Assembly (NCBI GenBank): GCA_010015655.1
Contig: ML976691.1
Span: 289,849 to 353,848 of the forward strand
Direction: 5' to 3'
Length of the DNA: 64,000 bases
From: Bimuria novae-zelandiae CBS 107.79
Taxonomy: Eukaryota; Ascomycota; Dothideomycetes; Pleosporales; Didymosphaeriaceae
The notes below the pieces were generated by a model. It ran no database searches, was not told where the DNA came from, and saw only the letters and a program-made list of their open reading frames with translations. Shown piece by piece: positions 55,065 to 64,000 of this stretch (positions within the stretch are counted from its first letter, which is position 1; each line of letters starts with the position of its first letter). Both the position numbers and the translations under genes were made by a program.

Positions 55065-56711
55065 CTACAAGCCCCAGGGCCCGTTCACTATGTTGAGTGC
55101 ACCCTCCACAGCGTCCTCAAGCTCGCCGACGCGCCTCCGGAGCATACTATTCTCCTCACGCTCTTTTGCAAGGCGGCCCCAGACGGCAGCCTGAGATCCG
55201 CCTTCGCAGTTGGCACAGCCCCACCCGTTCTGCTCAAGCCGAGCTGTACCGTCGCGAACTTTGTCGTACGTGCTGCGCCGTTGCATCAGCCCTGGCTGCT
55301 TGCCTTTGGGGGTCGTCTGTCGGTCGTCTGCTTCGGCGACAGAAGAAAAATCCGTGCCGGTAGGGCTCAAACAGTTGTTTCTTGAGAAGATGCTTGCGCC
55401 GTCGGTTTCGCACTCTGATTCGAACCCAGAGTCAACACTGATGTCCGAGTTCGATACACGGTTGCGCCGCCTAGGACTCTGGAGGCTGTCTGTATCTACT
55501 GTGATGTCGTGATGCGTATCTCTCCGAACCATGGCCAGGCTCTTCTTGCGTGCAGCCTCTTCCTCCTCTCGTGCACGACGCTCGAACATGAGCTCCTCCA
55601 TCAAGCGTCGCATCTGCTCGTCCTGGTCACCTGCTCTATTAGCCATGGTTTCCAGCTGCGACTTCAGATGCCTAACCCGCGCGTCCGCTTCGTCGAGCTC
55701 GTCATCCTGAGCACTTTGTTCGGCGCGAGCATCGACGAGCGCTGCGGAGAGCTGTCGGTACGAAGTCTGGTAGCGCGAGATGAGCGATTCGGCGGTGGAC
55801 AGCAGGTCGTTGAATGACGAAGGTGCAAGCGGGTCAACTGGGCCGTGCGGGAAGAGCGCCTGTGAGATGTTGAGGTTGAGGAGCTCGTCCTCTGGGTCGT
55901 GGTAGGTTGGTGACGCCACGGGAGGCGGTACTGCTGCATTCTTCTGCGTGTTGAGCAGCCAAGCGAATCTCGAGCTCGCTGTGGACATTGTGGGACGCTT
56001 CGGAGGTGCTGGACCTTGACGGGGCTCTTGCGATTCGTTGGACGCACGCGTGAGCGAGGTTCCACGGTTGAAGATGCCTGTCATCATGTTGTCTTCAGCG
56101 TCGTCCTCCTCGGAATCGTAGTCTTCCGAATCAGACTCCTCCTGGTCCCTTCCCCGGGTGTTCACACCCAGATGCACCTGTCCGCTTGCACCGTTGAACC
56201 AATTCTGGAGAGCTTTTGCGCCAGCGCGGATTTTTGGCTGGCTCGCAGTGGTCTCGATGGCGCTTCGGGAGGGTATGAAGCTGGCCAACGACTTGGTAGG
56301 CGAATGGAAAGATGTGCGCGAAGTATGTTGTTGGAAGGTTGATGTTGCACGATTGATAAGCGGTTGGCAGTTGTCGAGAAACGTGCCGGTGAGCGATCTC
56401 TGGTGTCCCGCCTGAGGTGACGAGTAATTCTCTATTGCGGAAGGCGCCTGGCCGTGTAGGTCGTAGGCAGTTGCGCCCGTCGATGTGAACGCGGAAGGCG
56501 GCGGTCGAATGGAGTCTGATATGTCAACGTCGTCGAAAGTGCCCAAGTGCTCTTCTGTGAAGGAGGGAGCGTTCTGCCTCAGAGGATGCAGAGAATTCCG
56601 GCGGTCTCTCAACGCCAGATTGGTCGCATGCGAGGGTTGTGGCGGGTGCAGGGCGGGCACATTCGGGCTCTTGACGGCGTCGAGCTGCGTCTGCATGCTT
56701 GCTGGGGCCAT
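55065..56711 (-). CDS. Hypothetical coiled-coil protein
   Basis: Not recognised. Single exon, 548 aa, ATG 56711. The N-terminal 280 residues are disordered, with an acidic patch (ESDSEDYDSEEDDAEDN) and many Ser/Pro. Residues about 290-390 form a coiled coil (LISRYQTSYRQLSAALVDAR, then MRRLMEELMFERRAREEEEA). A Ser-rich stretch follows, and near the end is a short Cys pair in GWGCANCEGGSQAAVWGRLA, running into a second coiled coil (EREENSMLRRRVGELEDAVE) and NGPWGL. The GWGCANC segment plus closing coil looks conserved-like. Function unknown; a cytoskeletal or polarity scaffold is only a guess. Confidence 0.72.
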   Translation of the reverse strand: MAPASMQTQLDAVKSPNVPALHPPQPSHATNLALRDRRNSLHPLRQNAPSFTEEHLGTFDDVDISDSIRPPPSAFTSTGATAYDLHGQAPSAIENYSSPQAGHQRSLTGTFLDNCQPLINRATSTFQQHTSRTSFHSPTKSLASFIPSRSAIETTASQPKIRAGAKALQNWFNGASGQVHLGVNTRGRDQEESDSEDYDSEEDDAEDNMMTGIFNRGTSLTRASNESQEPRQGPAPPKRPTMSTASSRFAWLLNTQKNAAVPPPVASPTYHDPEDELLNLNISQALFPHGPVDPLAPSSFNDLLSTAESLISRYQTSYRQLSAALVDARAEQSAQDDELDEADARVRHLKSQLETMANRAGDQDEQMRRLMEELMFERRAREEEEAARKKSLAMVRRDTHHDITVDTDSLQSPRRRNRVSNSDISVDSGFESECETDGASIFSRNNCLSPTGTDFSSVAEADDRQTTPKGKQPGLMQRRSTYDKVRDGTARLEQNGWGCANCEGGSQAAVWGRLAKEREENSMLRRRVGELEDAVEGALNIVNGPWGL

Positions 56712-57729
56712 GGTCCGGCCTAGGTTCGCTCAGGAATGGGCAAGGCCGATCGGGGATGTAGGATTGGCCTAATCCGCAGCCCTCTGTCTTGTGGTCCGTA
56801 GGTCTGGAGAGAGCGCGCGCGAGAGGTCGAGGCAATGAGCTTGAAACGCGATAATGTCCTGTCCCTGTCCGTTATTATCAAAGTGACCGCACCTTCCCAG
56901 CAACAGCTACTCTATCGATAACAGTCGAGACGAAAGCACTCTGCAGCGAGAGGTTGCAACAAAAGCTGCAGTGGAACGAGTTAAAAAATTGTGCAGAAAT
57001 GTGCAGAAGTGAAGAATGCCGTCGCTGGGAGACGCACGCTGTCGTCAGTTTTTCTGGCAGCTTGGAAGTGTTGGCAGGGGGGCTGGTTATGAGGCTGGTC
57101 ACCAACCTCCCACTTCAAAACATGACGAATCCGCCTACTGGGCCAGTTATAGAAGCTTCAAACCACGAAAACTTGCTACAAATTCAATAAAAATGACGCG
57201 AACCTTGCGATGTTAGCCAAAGTCTCGTAGTCGTCTTGTTGCGCGCTCACACAACGAGCTGCAGCGTAGTGATCGCCGAAACGTCGACCCGGTTAGCACC
57301 ACTGTCATGCAGACGCATGAAACGAAACAGCCACCCATTAGCGCATCCTTTAATCCTGACAACAGCCTCAGTAAGACCCTGTGTATGGCTGAGAGTGCGA
57401 GATTTTGAACGTTCAACTAGCTACCCGAGAATCGCGCGACATTGGTGAAGGATACTTACCTAGGTACCTATTGCCACATGTGGCGACACCAAGTAAATCA
57501 ACACACGTCTATTTCGAATTGCTCAACTCTCTTGTGTTAACCCAAGGTGCATGATACAACGGTTGACTGTTTATTTCGTAGCTAGGACTACGTGCATACG
57601 TGGCGCCGTCGTCTAACCCTCTGGTCTCATCTTTGACCATTGGCTACACTTAGAAGGAGACACGGGAATGCTCCAACTGCGATTTGGCCAGCGCATACGC
57701 AATAAGTCATTTGTGGGGTTTTCTGTGAC
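56712..57729. other. Intergenic, nothing recognised
   Basis: About 1 kb between two minus-strand genes. Frames here are short and lack support. Confidence 0.4.
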
Positions 57730-58245
57730 TCATTCCATCCCAAGCTGCTTTGCAAACTCAAACGTCTCCATCCGCTTCGCCCCATCGTCAGGCAAGATGA
57801 CCCACGGTGCCTTCTCCCTCAGGAAGATATGCTTTCCCACTACCGGCATCTTCTCCTGAAGAGTCTCCAGGTTGACCGAACTGAAGACGATCCCAAAATG
57901 GCTCTCCTCAAATTTGTAACTCATAGCAATGGGTGCTCCACAGCCTGTGCAGAAGAACCGCTCCGCGAACTCCGAAAGAACCAATGTCTTGAGTGTGGAC
58001 GTGTGTGTGAAGTCGAATGCCTTGCGTTCCACATTGACGAATGGAAGGAAACCGGATCCGGAGATTTGCTGGCATGCTCTGCAGTGGCAGAGCGTGATGT
58101 CCGATGGTGGTGCGGTTGATGTATACCGTACGCCACCGCACCGGCAGCTTCCTTCGAATACGATATTGCTGCTGGAGGACTTTGAAACGTGCCTTGAACC
58201 ATCGGCGGCTTATGACTATTTTAGCTCAGGTACTTTGCAGGGCAT
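57730..58245 (-). CDS. GFA/CENP-V-like zinc protein
   Basis: Glutathione-dependent-formaldehyde-activating-type fold. Many members have unknown substrates. The Cys ligands are all there: GSCRCGGVRY, LCHCRACQQ and FFCTGCGAP, followed by the typical C-terminus (KHIFLREKAPWVILPDD). The body exon is 58179 to 57730. No ATG precedes it in frame. The best model adds a 12-nt exon (58234-58245, MPCK) through a 54-nt intron, giving 153 aa. Its start would lie only 3 bp after the methyltransferase stop on the same strand. A splice from within the methyltransferase end is an alternative (see findings). Confidence 0.75.
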
Positions 58246-58248
58246 CTT

Positions 58249-59088
58249 TTACTTACGCTTGCGAGCAATACCGAGGAAGACGGAATCGAACTCTTCAACT
58301 TTTCCATTCACAGCCAGCCGCTCCCACTCTTCCTTGTAAATGCCTTGTGCTTTGCGTCGTATGTCGTTGTTCGCGAACGTCTTCGCGACGTCTTTTACTA
58401 TGACGTTCTCGACAAAGAAATCGTCCCACTGTTCCAGTTCGTACTGCCGCTTTCCGTATCCAGCCTGATTCTCAATGGTGATGACTTTCTCGACCTCAAG
58501 CCCAGCCGACTCCAGAACGTTCTTGAGTGATGATTCGTTCTGGCTCCACTCGCGGTTGTAAGGCACCTGCAGATCCAGTCGTCTTGCCGTTCTCTCCAGC
58601 ACCATTCCAGCGATGAGGTTCCGCGGATGAGTCGAGTCGAGCGCAATGATACCGCCTGGCTTCAAGTACTCCGACCAGTGCTCAATCGCCGTCTGCGGAT
58701 CCGGGAACAGCACAAGAGCGGAAGCTATAGTGATAACATCGAATTGTTTTCCCTTCACTGCTTCAATTTCCTGTAGCTTTAGAACGTCGCCGTGGTGGAA
58801 TTCCACATTGGAATACTTTTCTTCCTCCTTTTTCTTCTTGAGCTCGGCAACGCGGAGCATCCCAGGAGTTACATCAATGCCGATGACATTCCCAGAGCGC
58901 CCGACTTTTTCTGACTCCAAGAACGTGAGAAGCCCCGTCCCGCATGCTAGATCGAGCACATGCTGGCCAGGCTCGATTTTAATTTCGGATGCGAACCTTT
59001 TGGTGAAGTCGGAGTGCCAGGAATCGTCGTAGTGATATGAGCGCTGCTCGTAGAAGAGGACGGCTTTCTCAGCTTGTTCGGATGACAT
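58249..59088 (-). CDS. Class I SAM-dependent methyltransferase (UbiE/Coq5-like fold)
   Basis: SAM methyltransferase; substrate unknown. ATG 59088 gives 279 aa; the frame is open to 59220 but without ATG. Motif I VLDLACGTGLLTF lies at about residue 45, then GNVIGIDVTPGML, a short Lys/Glu-rich insert (ELKKKKEEEK), FDVITIASALVLFPDP and LKPGGIIALDSTHP. The protein ends VFLGIARKRK. Length and motifs fit small-molecule methyltransferases of the UbiE/Menaquinone type, but the rest differs from Coq5. The GFA gene follows at once on the same strand. Confidence 0.85.
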   Translation of the reverse strand: MSSEQAEKAVLFYEQRSYHYDDSWHSDFTKRFASEIKIEPGQHVLDLACGTGLLTFLESEKVGRSGNVIGIDVTPGMLRVAELKKKKEEEKYSNVEFHHGDVLKLQEIEAVKGKQFDVITIASALVLFPDPQTAIEHWSEYLKPGGIIALDSTHPRNLIAGMVLERTARRLDLQVPYNREWSQNESSLKNVLESAGLEVEKVITIENQAGYGKRQYELEQWDDFFVENVIVKDVAKTFANNDIRRKAQGIYKEEWERLAVNGKVEEFDSVFLGIARKRK

Positions 59089-59500
59089 CACTAGGGATAT
59101 GGGCGCTTTCTTTTTGAGAACAGCTGCCTTCGGCGGAACTACGACGGACGATTTTTGTTTGTTTATATGGCTGTGTTGGTCGTCGGTGCTCCGATGCTTG
59201 CTCTGGAAGTAGCCACTCACAGAGGCGCACTACTTATGACGTCAGTATACTGCAGCGACTGCAGTGATCGTGTTCTAATGCACCGCACCCCGCGCATCAA
59301 ATTGAACCCGAAGTTATAGGCGATCTCCAGAACATCGGTGTCTAGCAGCGCTATGAGAGGGAGGAGGCGGTTTTTGAACGAAAACCCCATCAGGGAAGCT
59401 CTCTTCAGGGCTCGGGATCAATTGGTCAGCATTTCAGCAAAGCGCCCGTAGCCTGTGCTGACAGTGTCTAAAGAGGCTCATGGTGAGCTTGTCCTGCGTG
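59089..59500. other. Methyltransferase promoter region
   Basis: About 410 bp between the methyltransferase start and the piggyBac-like element. No site claimed. Confidence 0.4.
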
Positions 59501-61785
59501 TATCCCCCGCACCGTCAAAATCGCACACCCACGGACCACCTTGTGTTGACCAATCGGATGGATGTCGGCGATAGCGTTGAACACCAAAACTGATGGCTCT
59601 GAGTGAAATTTAATAGGGATTCTCGTAGGGCGCCTCATTTGTAGCTATAATTAATAGTAATTAAGTTAATTGTAGTATATTACTTGATTATTAAGCTTAT
59701 ACTAGTGTTAACTAATTTAATAGTCCCTACGTGGTGTAGGTGCTCGTTCCAGCACTCAGGGCGTAGCTCAGGCCTACACAAAGGCAGTCTACAGAGCCTA
59801 CAGCCGTAGGTTGTTCGAGGCGTCAAAACTCGTCAACAGCTATTACCTGTAGTTGCTAAGAGAGGCACCCTAGCAGGCCGCGCGCCGTTACTTTTACGCC
59901 TATTTTCTAAGCAGGTAATACAGGGCTTTGCCTAGGCGTATAGCTTAACTGGCGCGCCGTGTAGGCTCTTGTCGTTGGCCTTAACGTTGTTAAGTCTCTG
60001 GCGCTTTAATAATCTATTAGAAAGCCTAGCCCCGCGCTTAAAAAGCTACTTAATTAGCTTATATATAAAGCGTTTATACCTACTGCGTTTTGCCTCGTAC
60101 GCTAATAAGTAGGATAAGAGCCTATACGCGTTATTAAGAGCTAAATTAATAAAGAAGTAGAAGAGCGGCATCTAGGTGCGTTAGCGTACTTACTACGTTA
60201 AGTAGGGCTCGCGGAGCTAGTTAAATTAATCTACCTTACTTTTGTGGTGATTATAGCTATTAACGAGCTTAGGGATACCTAACTACTTAATTTTCTCGCT
60301 GCTAAAGGCCTCCTCGTATAGCTTCTTATTTATAGCGGCGTCGGCGGGGCGGTGGCGTAGGCTTTAAATAACTTATAATCCTGGGTGGCGACTATTGTTA
60401 GTAGGTTTTGGCTTAGTGGGGACATCCTTAAACTTACCGTCAGCGGTAGTACTGGCAAAAAGGACCACCTGGGCATCCCGCCAGGCCATCTCTAGTACAG
60501 TATTGTTACTAGAGACCTTGAAGAACGCCTCTCCCTATCGCGCTGTAGGCGTAAATTGCGTCTTAAGCTTTATTAAATTGCTATTAAATTGCTTTTTTGG
60601 CGGCCCTGCCCTGCGCGAGGATGGAGACCCAGCACCACTAGCTAAACCCTCGTGTGTAACCCTGGTCTCCTACCTCTCCTTGGTGGCTATTCTGGTAGTG
60701 CGCACCGTCCCAGCGCCGCCAACGCCTTGCTCCCTTAGGTATTTGAGTAGCGAGATTGTCGTGAAGAGATTGTCTATCCAGAGGATGTGGCGCCCCGGGG
60801 GGAACAAGCGCTAGCCATTGGGGCCTTAGGCAAGGACGAGAGTAAGAGGCACGGCTTTAGTAGGCGTAAATTTGGCTGTCTTAAGGATATTAATATTAAG
60901 ATTAATAAGGCCTTGGGTGGCGCCTTTTGCGTGGAAAAGCTAGTTAAGTACGACGCCGTCGGACGCCAGGCACTAGATTTTAAAGCCCTTAGGCGTTAGT
61001 TTTAACTTAATAATAATAGTTTTGCTAGCGCGCCTAGTAAACCTAGTAATAGCTTTGTCGACGTAGAGGTGCTTACCGGCGTGCCAAACAGTAGAGGATG
61101 TCGAGCGTAGGTGCTTAGAGAGATCCCATACGCGCCCAAATGGCGATTTGAACGACTGCGGAGCTTCTGTACAGTACATGTAGCGATTGAGCTGCTGCCA
61201 GCGCGTACAGGCCATGTAGTTGTTGATGGAGTGAGTAGGCGCGTTTTTGTGTAGCTTCCCCCAGTACTCCTCGATTGTAGGCTCCCGGTGTACGCCCATA
61301 TACATAAGGATGGCCAAGTAGGTGTAGAGCTCAGTTTTCGACGTCGGTTTCCACGCCCGGGCGTGTGGCCTGCCCTGGGCGGCATCCTCAGCTCGTACTT
61401 GCTCTGCGTGTTGGTTCGTATGTAGGGCTAGCTTTTCGAGCTGTGTGGCGTTAAAAAAGAGACTAAACAAGGCAAAAGGATCAGTGGCATCTATGCCAGT
61501 AGGCAGGTGGGCGCTGCCGACGTCGTCGTTGTATATAGAGAGAGGCTGCCAGGCAGCTGGTGGAGTAGTTGGCAATTGAGGCCTTAGGCCGCAGGGTTTC
61601 GTATATTTAGTGTAGCGCACTAAATTAGAATCTTATATAGCACTATGTATTATTAATTACAAAAAGAAAAACGCGTTTTGTGCGGGATTCGAAGCTTAAA
61701 TTATTATTCTACTATTATTACGATCGCTCTGATTGGCGCTTACCAGGTGGTCCGTGGGTGTGCGATTTTGACGGTGCGGGGGATA
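59501..61785 (-). mobile_element. piggyBac-like DNA transposon relic
   Basis: Both ends carry a perfect 41-bp inverted repeat beginning TATCCCCCGCACCGTCAAAA (59501-59541 and 61745-61785). The outer TA may be the target duplication rather than part of the repeat; no TTAA is visible at either end. About 2.28 kb. The interior is AT-rich and TA-rich at 59640-60330 and 61620-61720, as expected after RIP, while the ends remain perfect. Confidence 0.88.
60180..61620 (-). pseudogene. piggyBac-type transposase, decayed
   Basis: The N-terminal half stays open for 215 codons (61620-60973). It reads DPFALFSLFFNATQLEKLAL, KTELYTYLAILMYMGVHREP and TIEEYWGKLHKNAPTHSINN, the start of a piggyBac DDE domain (DDE_Tnp_1_7 type). 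The catalytic region begins HLYVDKAITRFTRR, then GFKI is followed by a TAG. After this the same frame is cut by several more TAG/TGA codons (REQGVGGAGTVRTT and KKQFNSNLIKLKTQFTP are still readable). No ATG at the 5' end. Clearly inactive. Confidence 0.78.
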
Positions 61786-61925
61786 GGGCCTGTTAATATC
61801 TGTCTCTCTACCTGCATCTTCAATGTATCCGACTTTTCCTCTCCCTTGTGAAAACGTGTTACAAACCAATAGGAAGATCTATAGTACATCCCAACCAGTC
61901 CACTGTGACTCAAAATCGCTCAGAA

Positions 61926-62654
61926 TCAGACATCAGATCCCCTTCCCTTGACGTTGCTCTCTGCACCTACACCTGGTGTCCCCCGCCTCTCAAAGTCCTC
62001 CTCGTAGCGCCGCCAGACTTCCATGTCTCGACGTAGACGCTTTTGATGCCGTACGTGGTGCTCGTAGGCGATCATGCGCTTGTCAGCCTCGATCATACTG
62101 CCGAGGATCATGCCAGACATTTGGATGTAGCTAGGAGACGTCAGAATGAGAGGAGTAGAGTGCCGGTTCAGATTTTCCTGTATCCTTAAAAGATTAGAAT
62201 GAGCTCTGGAGTAACTTACACTTTGAATTGAATCGTGAGACCTCGATATACGGGAGATAAGGCGTATGCGACGCCACCTGCTAGGACGGAGAATGCACCC
62301 CACTGTGGTGTACATGGTCAGCTGAAGCGCCTCTTCATGAACATTGGCCATCATCGCGCGTACGCCAGAACATTAGCCCTCTGGTAAGATGTCGGATCCC
62401 GAGGTCTCGAAGAGCTACGTGAGCAGGGCGGGCCACGTTTTTTTCAAGACTCTTTCTCAATTGCTCTGAATCTTGTAGTCTGAGCTCTTCACCTCGCACA
62501 CAATTCTTCACCAACTCATATGCTAATGACAATCATGTATGAAAGCGCGACCCACCTTCGTTGCTCCCCATCCGGCGCCTCTCGCAGCCTCCCACGCAGC
62601 AGCGTTTGTCTCTTCGTCTTTTGTCAAGCTAGCATGCTGTCGTGGCCTTGACAT
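61926..62654 (-). CDS. Small membrane protein, three exons
   Basis: Not recognised by name. Exons 62556-62654, 62220-62302 and 61926-62130 give 128 aa with consistent phases. Introns are 253 nt (long) and 89 nt. The product begins MSRPRQHASLTKDEETNAAA, has one membrane-like segment (WGAFSVLAGGVAYALSPVYR), then IQMSGMILGSMIEADKRM and a charged amphipathic C-terminus (QKRLRRDMEVWRRYEEDF). The layout resembles small mitochondrial or ER membrane proteins. An upstream in-frame ATG at 62753 would add 33 residues. An alternative acceptor in intron 2 (at about 62176) is also in frame. The piggyBac relic ends 140 bp from its stop. Confidence 0.62.
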
Positions 62655-63155
62655 GATCTGCTGTGAGATCGAAGGCGATCCTACTATAACGGATTCGACC
62701 TTGAGGGAGCTGTCAATGGTGAGCCTTGGAGGGTGGGAGCTTGGTATGGTCATGTCATAATGCAGCTAGATATCGGCTGGTCCCACTTGCCGACTACTAA
62801 GCTTCGGCCAATGGCAAGGAGAAGGTGCCTGAGATCTCGGCAACTCCAACGCACAATTTTTACAGTATACTCCATCTTGTCCAGCCAAAACGTAGCACGG
62901 AAACCACTTCGTCAAAACAACACTTGAATTTGAATGCATTCTCTTTCTTGTGCTTCCAGAAGATGGAAGGGTGTGGAACTTCGGCCTATGAGGTAAGCGC
63001 GCGCGGATCAAGGTAAGACCGCGCCCCACCGCGCCTTCTTGAAAAGAACACCTTCGCCTCTTTTCCTCGGACTTCTTTTTAGGCTGCAGCGGGCAGTCCT
63101 CGCAGCACCTCGCACTCAGTTCAATCTTTGGTACAGTATCAACAAGCTGCCCACC
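62655..63155. promoter_or_regulatory. Divergent promoter region
   Basis: About 500 bp between the small membrane protein (minus) and Derlin (plus). It must contain both promoters. No specific motif claimed. Confidence 0.45.
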
Positions 63156-64000
63156 ATGGATGTCTTCTGGACGCTCCCGCCGGTTACGAGAACCATCACG
63201 GCTGCTGCTGTGGTCACGTCCGCCCTAGGATACGCGGGGATCATCAGCTTGTCGCAGTTTGTTTTCTTCTACCCATTCGTCTTCACCGTCAAGCAACTGC
63301 CGCAAGTATGGCGGATTTTCACGGCATTCTTCATAACGGGCCCGAGGATGGGCATAGTTCTGGATCCATACTTCCGTGCGTTGAGCAGTGCTCTTCACCA
63401 GCTTCTCCCACTAACAAACACGCAGTATACCAGTATGGTAGCGGCCTAGAGCGCGAGTCGTCGCGCTTCTCACAGCCCGGCGACTTCTTCGTATATACGG
63501 TGTTCGTCGGCTCGCTTATCACCGTAAGTAGCTTCTATGCTCGTTGCTTCGGCACGCGCAAACTTTTGTCTTGTCTTCGGACAACCCCGACCATCTGCCC
63601 GCCCAGCCACAATTTCTAGCTGAAGCGGTTCCTGAACTCGGGGGAGAGCACCCTTGCACAGTATGCGCCCCGTCATTCGCATAATCCAAAAGGGGTTTGC
63701 GTGGTGTGTGAGCATGGTGGGAATGTCACTTGAGAAGCATGGCGGACGCGCAATTCCGTCGTGCGGTATTGGCTCCCTACATACCCATCTTAACTTGAGT
63801 GCTTTTTGTTCGACGTGCCCTTTTGGAGTGGTCCTCGCTGACTTGCTTCAAGGCGCTTGCAGGCTACTTACTCAATGCGTACACGTTCCTACCTGCTCTC
63901 ACGCTCGCATACGCGTACACATACGCCCAGGACAACCCCACGCGCAAGGTGTCGTTCTTCATCATCACCTTTGATGCCAAGTACCTCCCGTTTGCGCTGC
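63156..64000 (+). CDS. Derlin (ERAD rhomboid-like protein), 3' end beyond window
   Basis: Derlins are rhomboid-fold pseudoproteases that help retrotranslocate misfolded proteins from the ER. Exons 63156-63375, 63426-63523 and 63853 onward join in phase. Sequence landmarks: MDVFWTLPPVTRT, FTAFF, DPYFLYQYGSGLE (completed by splicing), GDFFVYTVFVGSLIT and LAYAYTYAQDNPTRKVSFF, then FDAKYLPFAL at the window edge. The open frame reaches upstream to 63039, but the Derlin N-terminus fixes ATG 63156. Intron 2 is 329 nt, far longer than others here. The C-terminal helices and tail lie outside the window. Confidence 0.9.

Noticed and set aside
60395..60999. Plus-strand frames inside the piggyBac-like relic
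   Set aside because: Antisense to the decayed transposase; shadows.
1..64000. Secondary-metabolite cluster, CRISPR array or prophage
   Set aside because: No polyketide, peptide or terpene synthase, no regular spaced repeats and no phage genes; only scattered single enzymes.

Overview
The window is nuclear DNA of a filamentous ascomycete (Pezizomycotina). The gene families and architecture suggest a Dothideomycete, but that is inference. The signs are intron-bearing eukaryotic genes on both strands with short introns (mostly 48-60 nt, GT..AG, often with a CTAAC or CTGAC branch site), compact intergenic spaces, a Zn2Cys6 regulator, and DNA transposons carrying transition-type damage that looks like repeat-induced point mutation (RIP). 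I saw no tRNA, rRNA or CRISPR. Bases 25750-26169 are an assembly gap.

Layout. 0-10.3 kb: the PAK kinase Cla4, a small 3-exon unknown gene, then three broken genes in a row (F-box-like, short-chain dehydrogenase, PIF1-type helicase). 10.7-25.3 kb: a secreted/anchored histidine phosphatase, the PIG-P/Gpi19 subunit of GPI-anchor synthesis, a mitochondrial ABHD11-like hydrolase, an Erf4/Golgin-A7 palmitoylation cofactor, a 7-TM TM7S3/TM198-type protein, a small unknown gene and glutathione synthetase. 25.5-27.4 kb: a complete but dead Tc1/mariner-type element just upstream of GSH2. 27.9-41 kb: a C2H2 protein, a membrane-protein pseudogene, a MITE, 5-aminolevulinate synthase, an unknown two-exon gene, a BAR-domain protein and a Zn2Cys6 regulator. 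41.7-48.5 kb: VPS45, a Fot1/pogo element just upstream of it, a Rossmann-fold oxidoreductase with short repeats in and around it, and a small secreted cysteine-containing protein. 50-64 kb: an F-box protein, a copper amine oxidase, a coiled-coil protein, a GFA-type zinc protein and a SAM methyltransferase packed head to tail, a piggyBac-like relic, a small membrane protein and a Derlin that runs off the right end.

Most intact genes are housekeeping and do not form one pathway. Loosely linked themes are membrane traffic and the ER (Vps45, Derlin, Gpi19, Erf4, BAR protein), redox and cofactors (GSH2, ALA synthase, amine oxidase) and Cdc42-type polarity signalling (Cla4). I see no secondary-metabolite backbone gene and no clear undescribed multi-gene system. 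The most unusual items are four TA-flanked DNA elements (three of them 5' of minus-strand genes), a methyltransferase/GFA pair that could be spliced into one protein, a secreted small protein, and several single-base length changes in homopolymer runs that break otherwise good reading frames.
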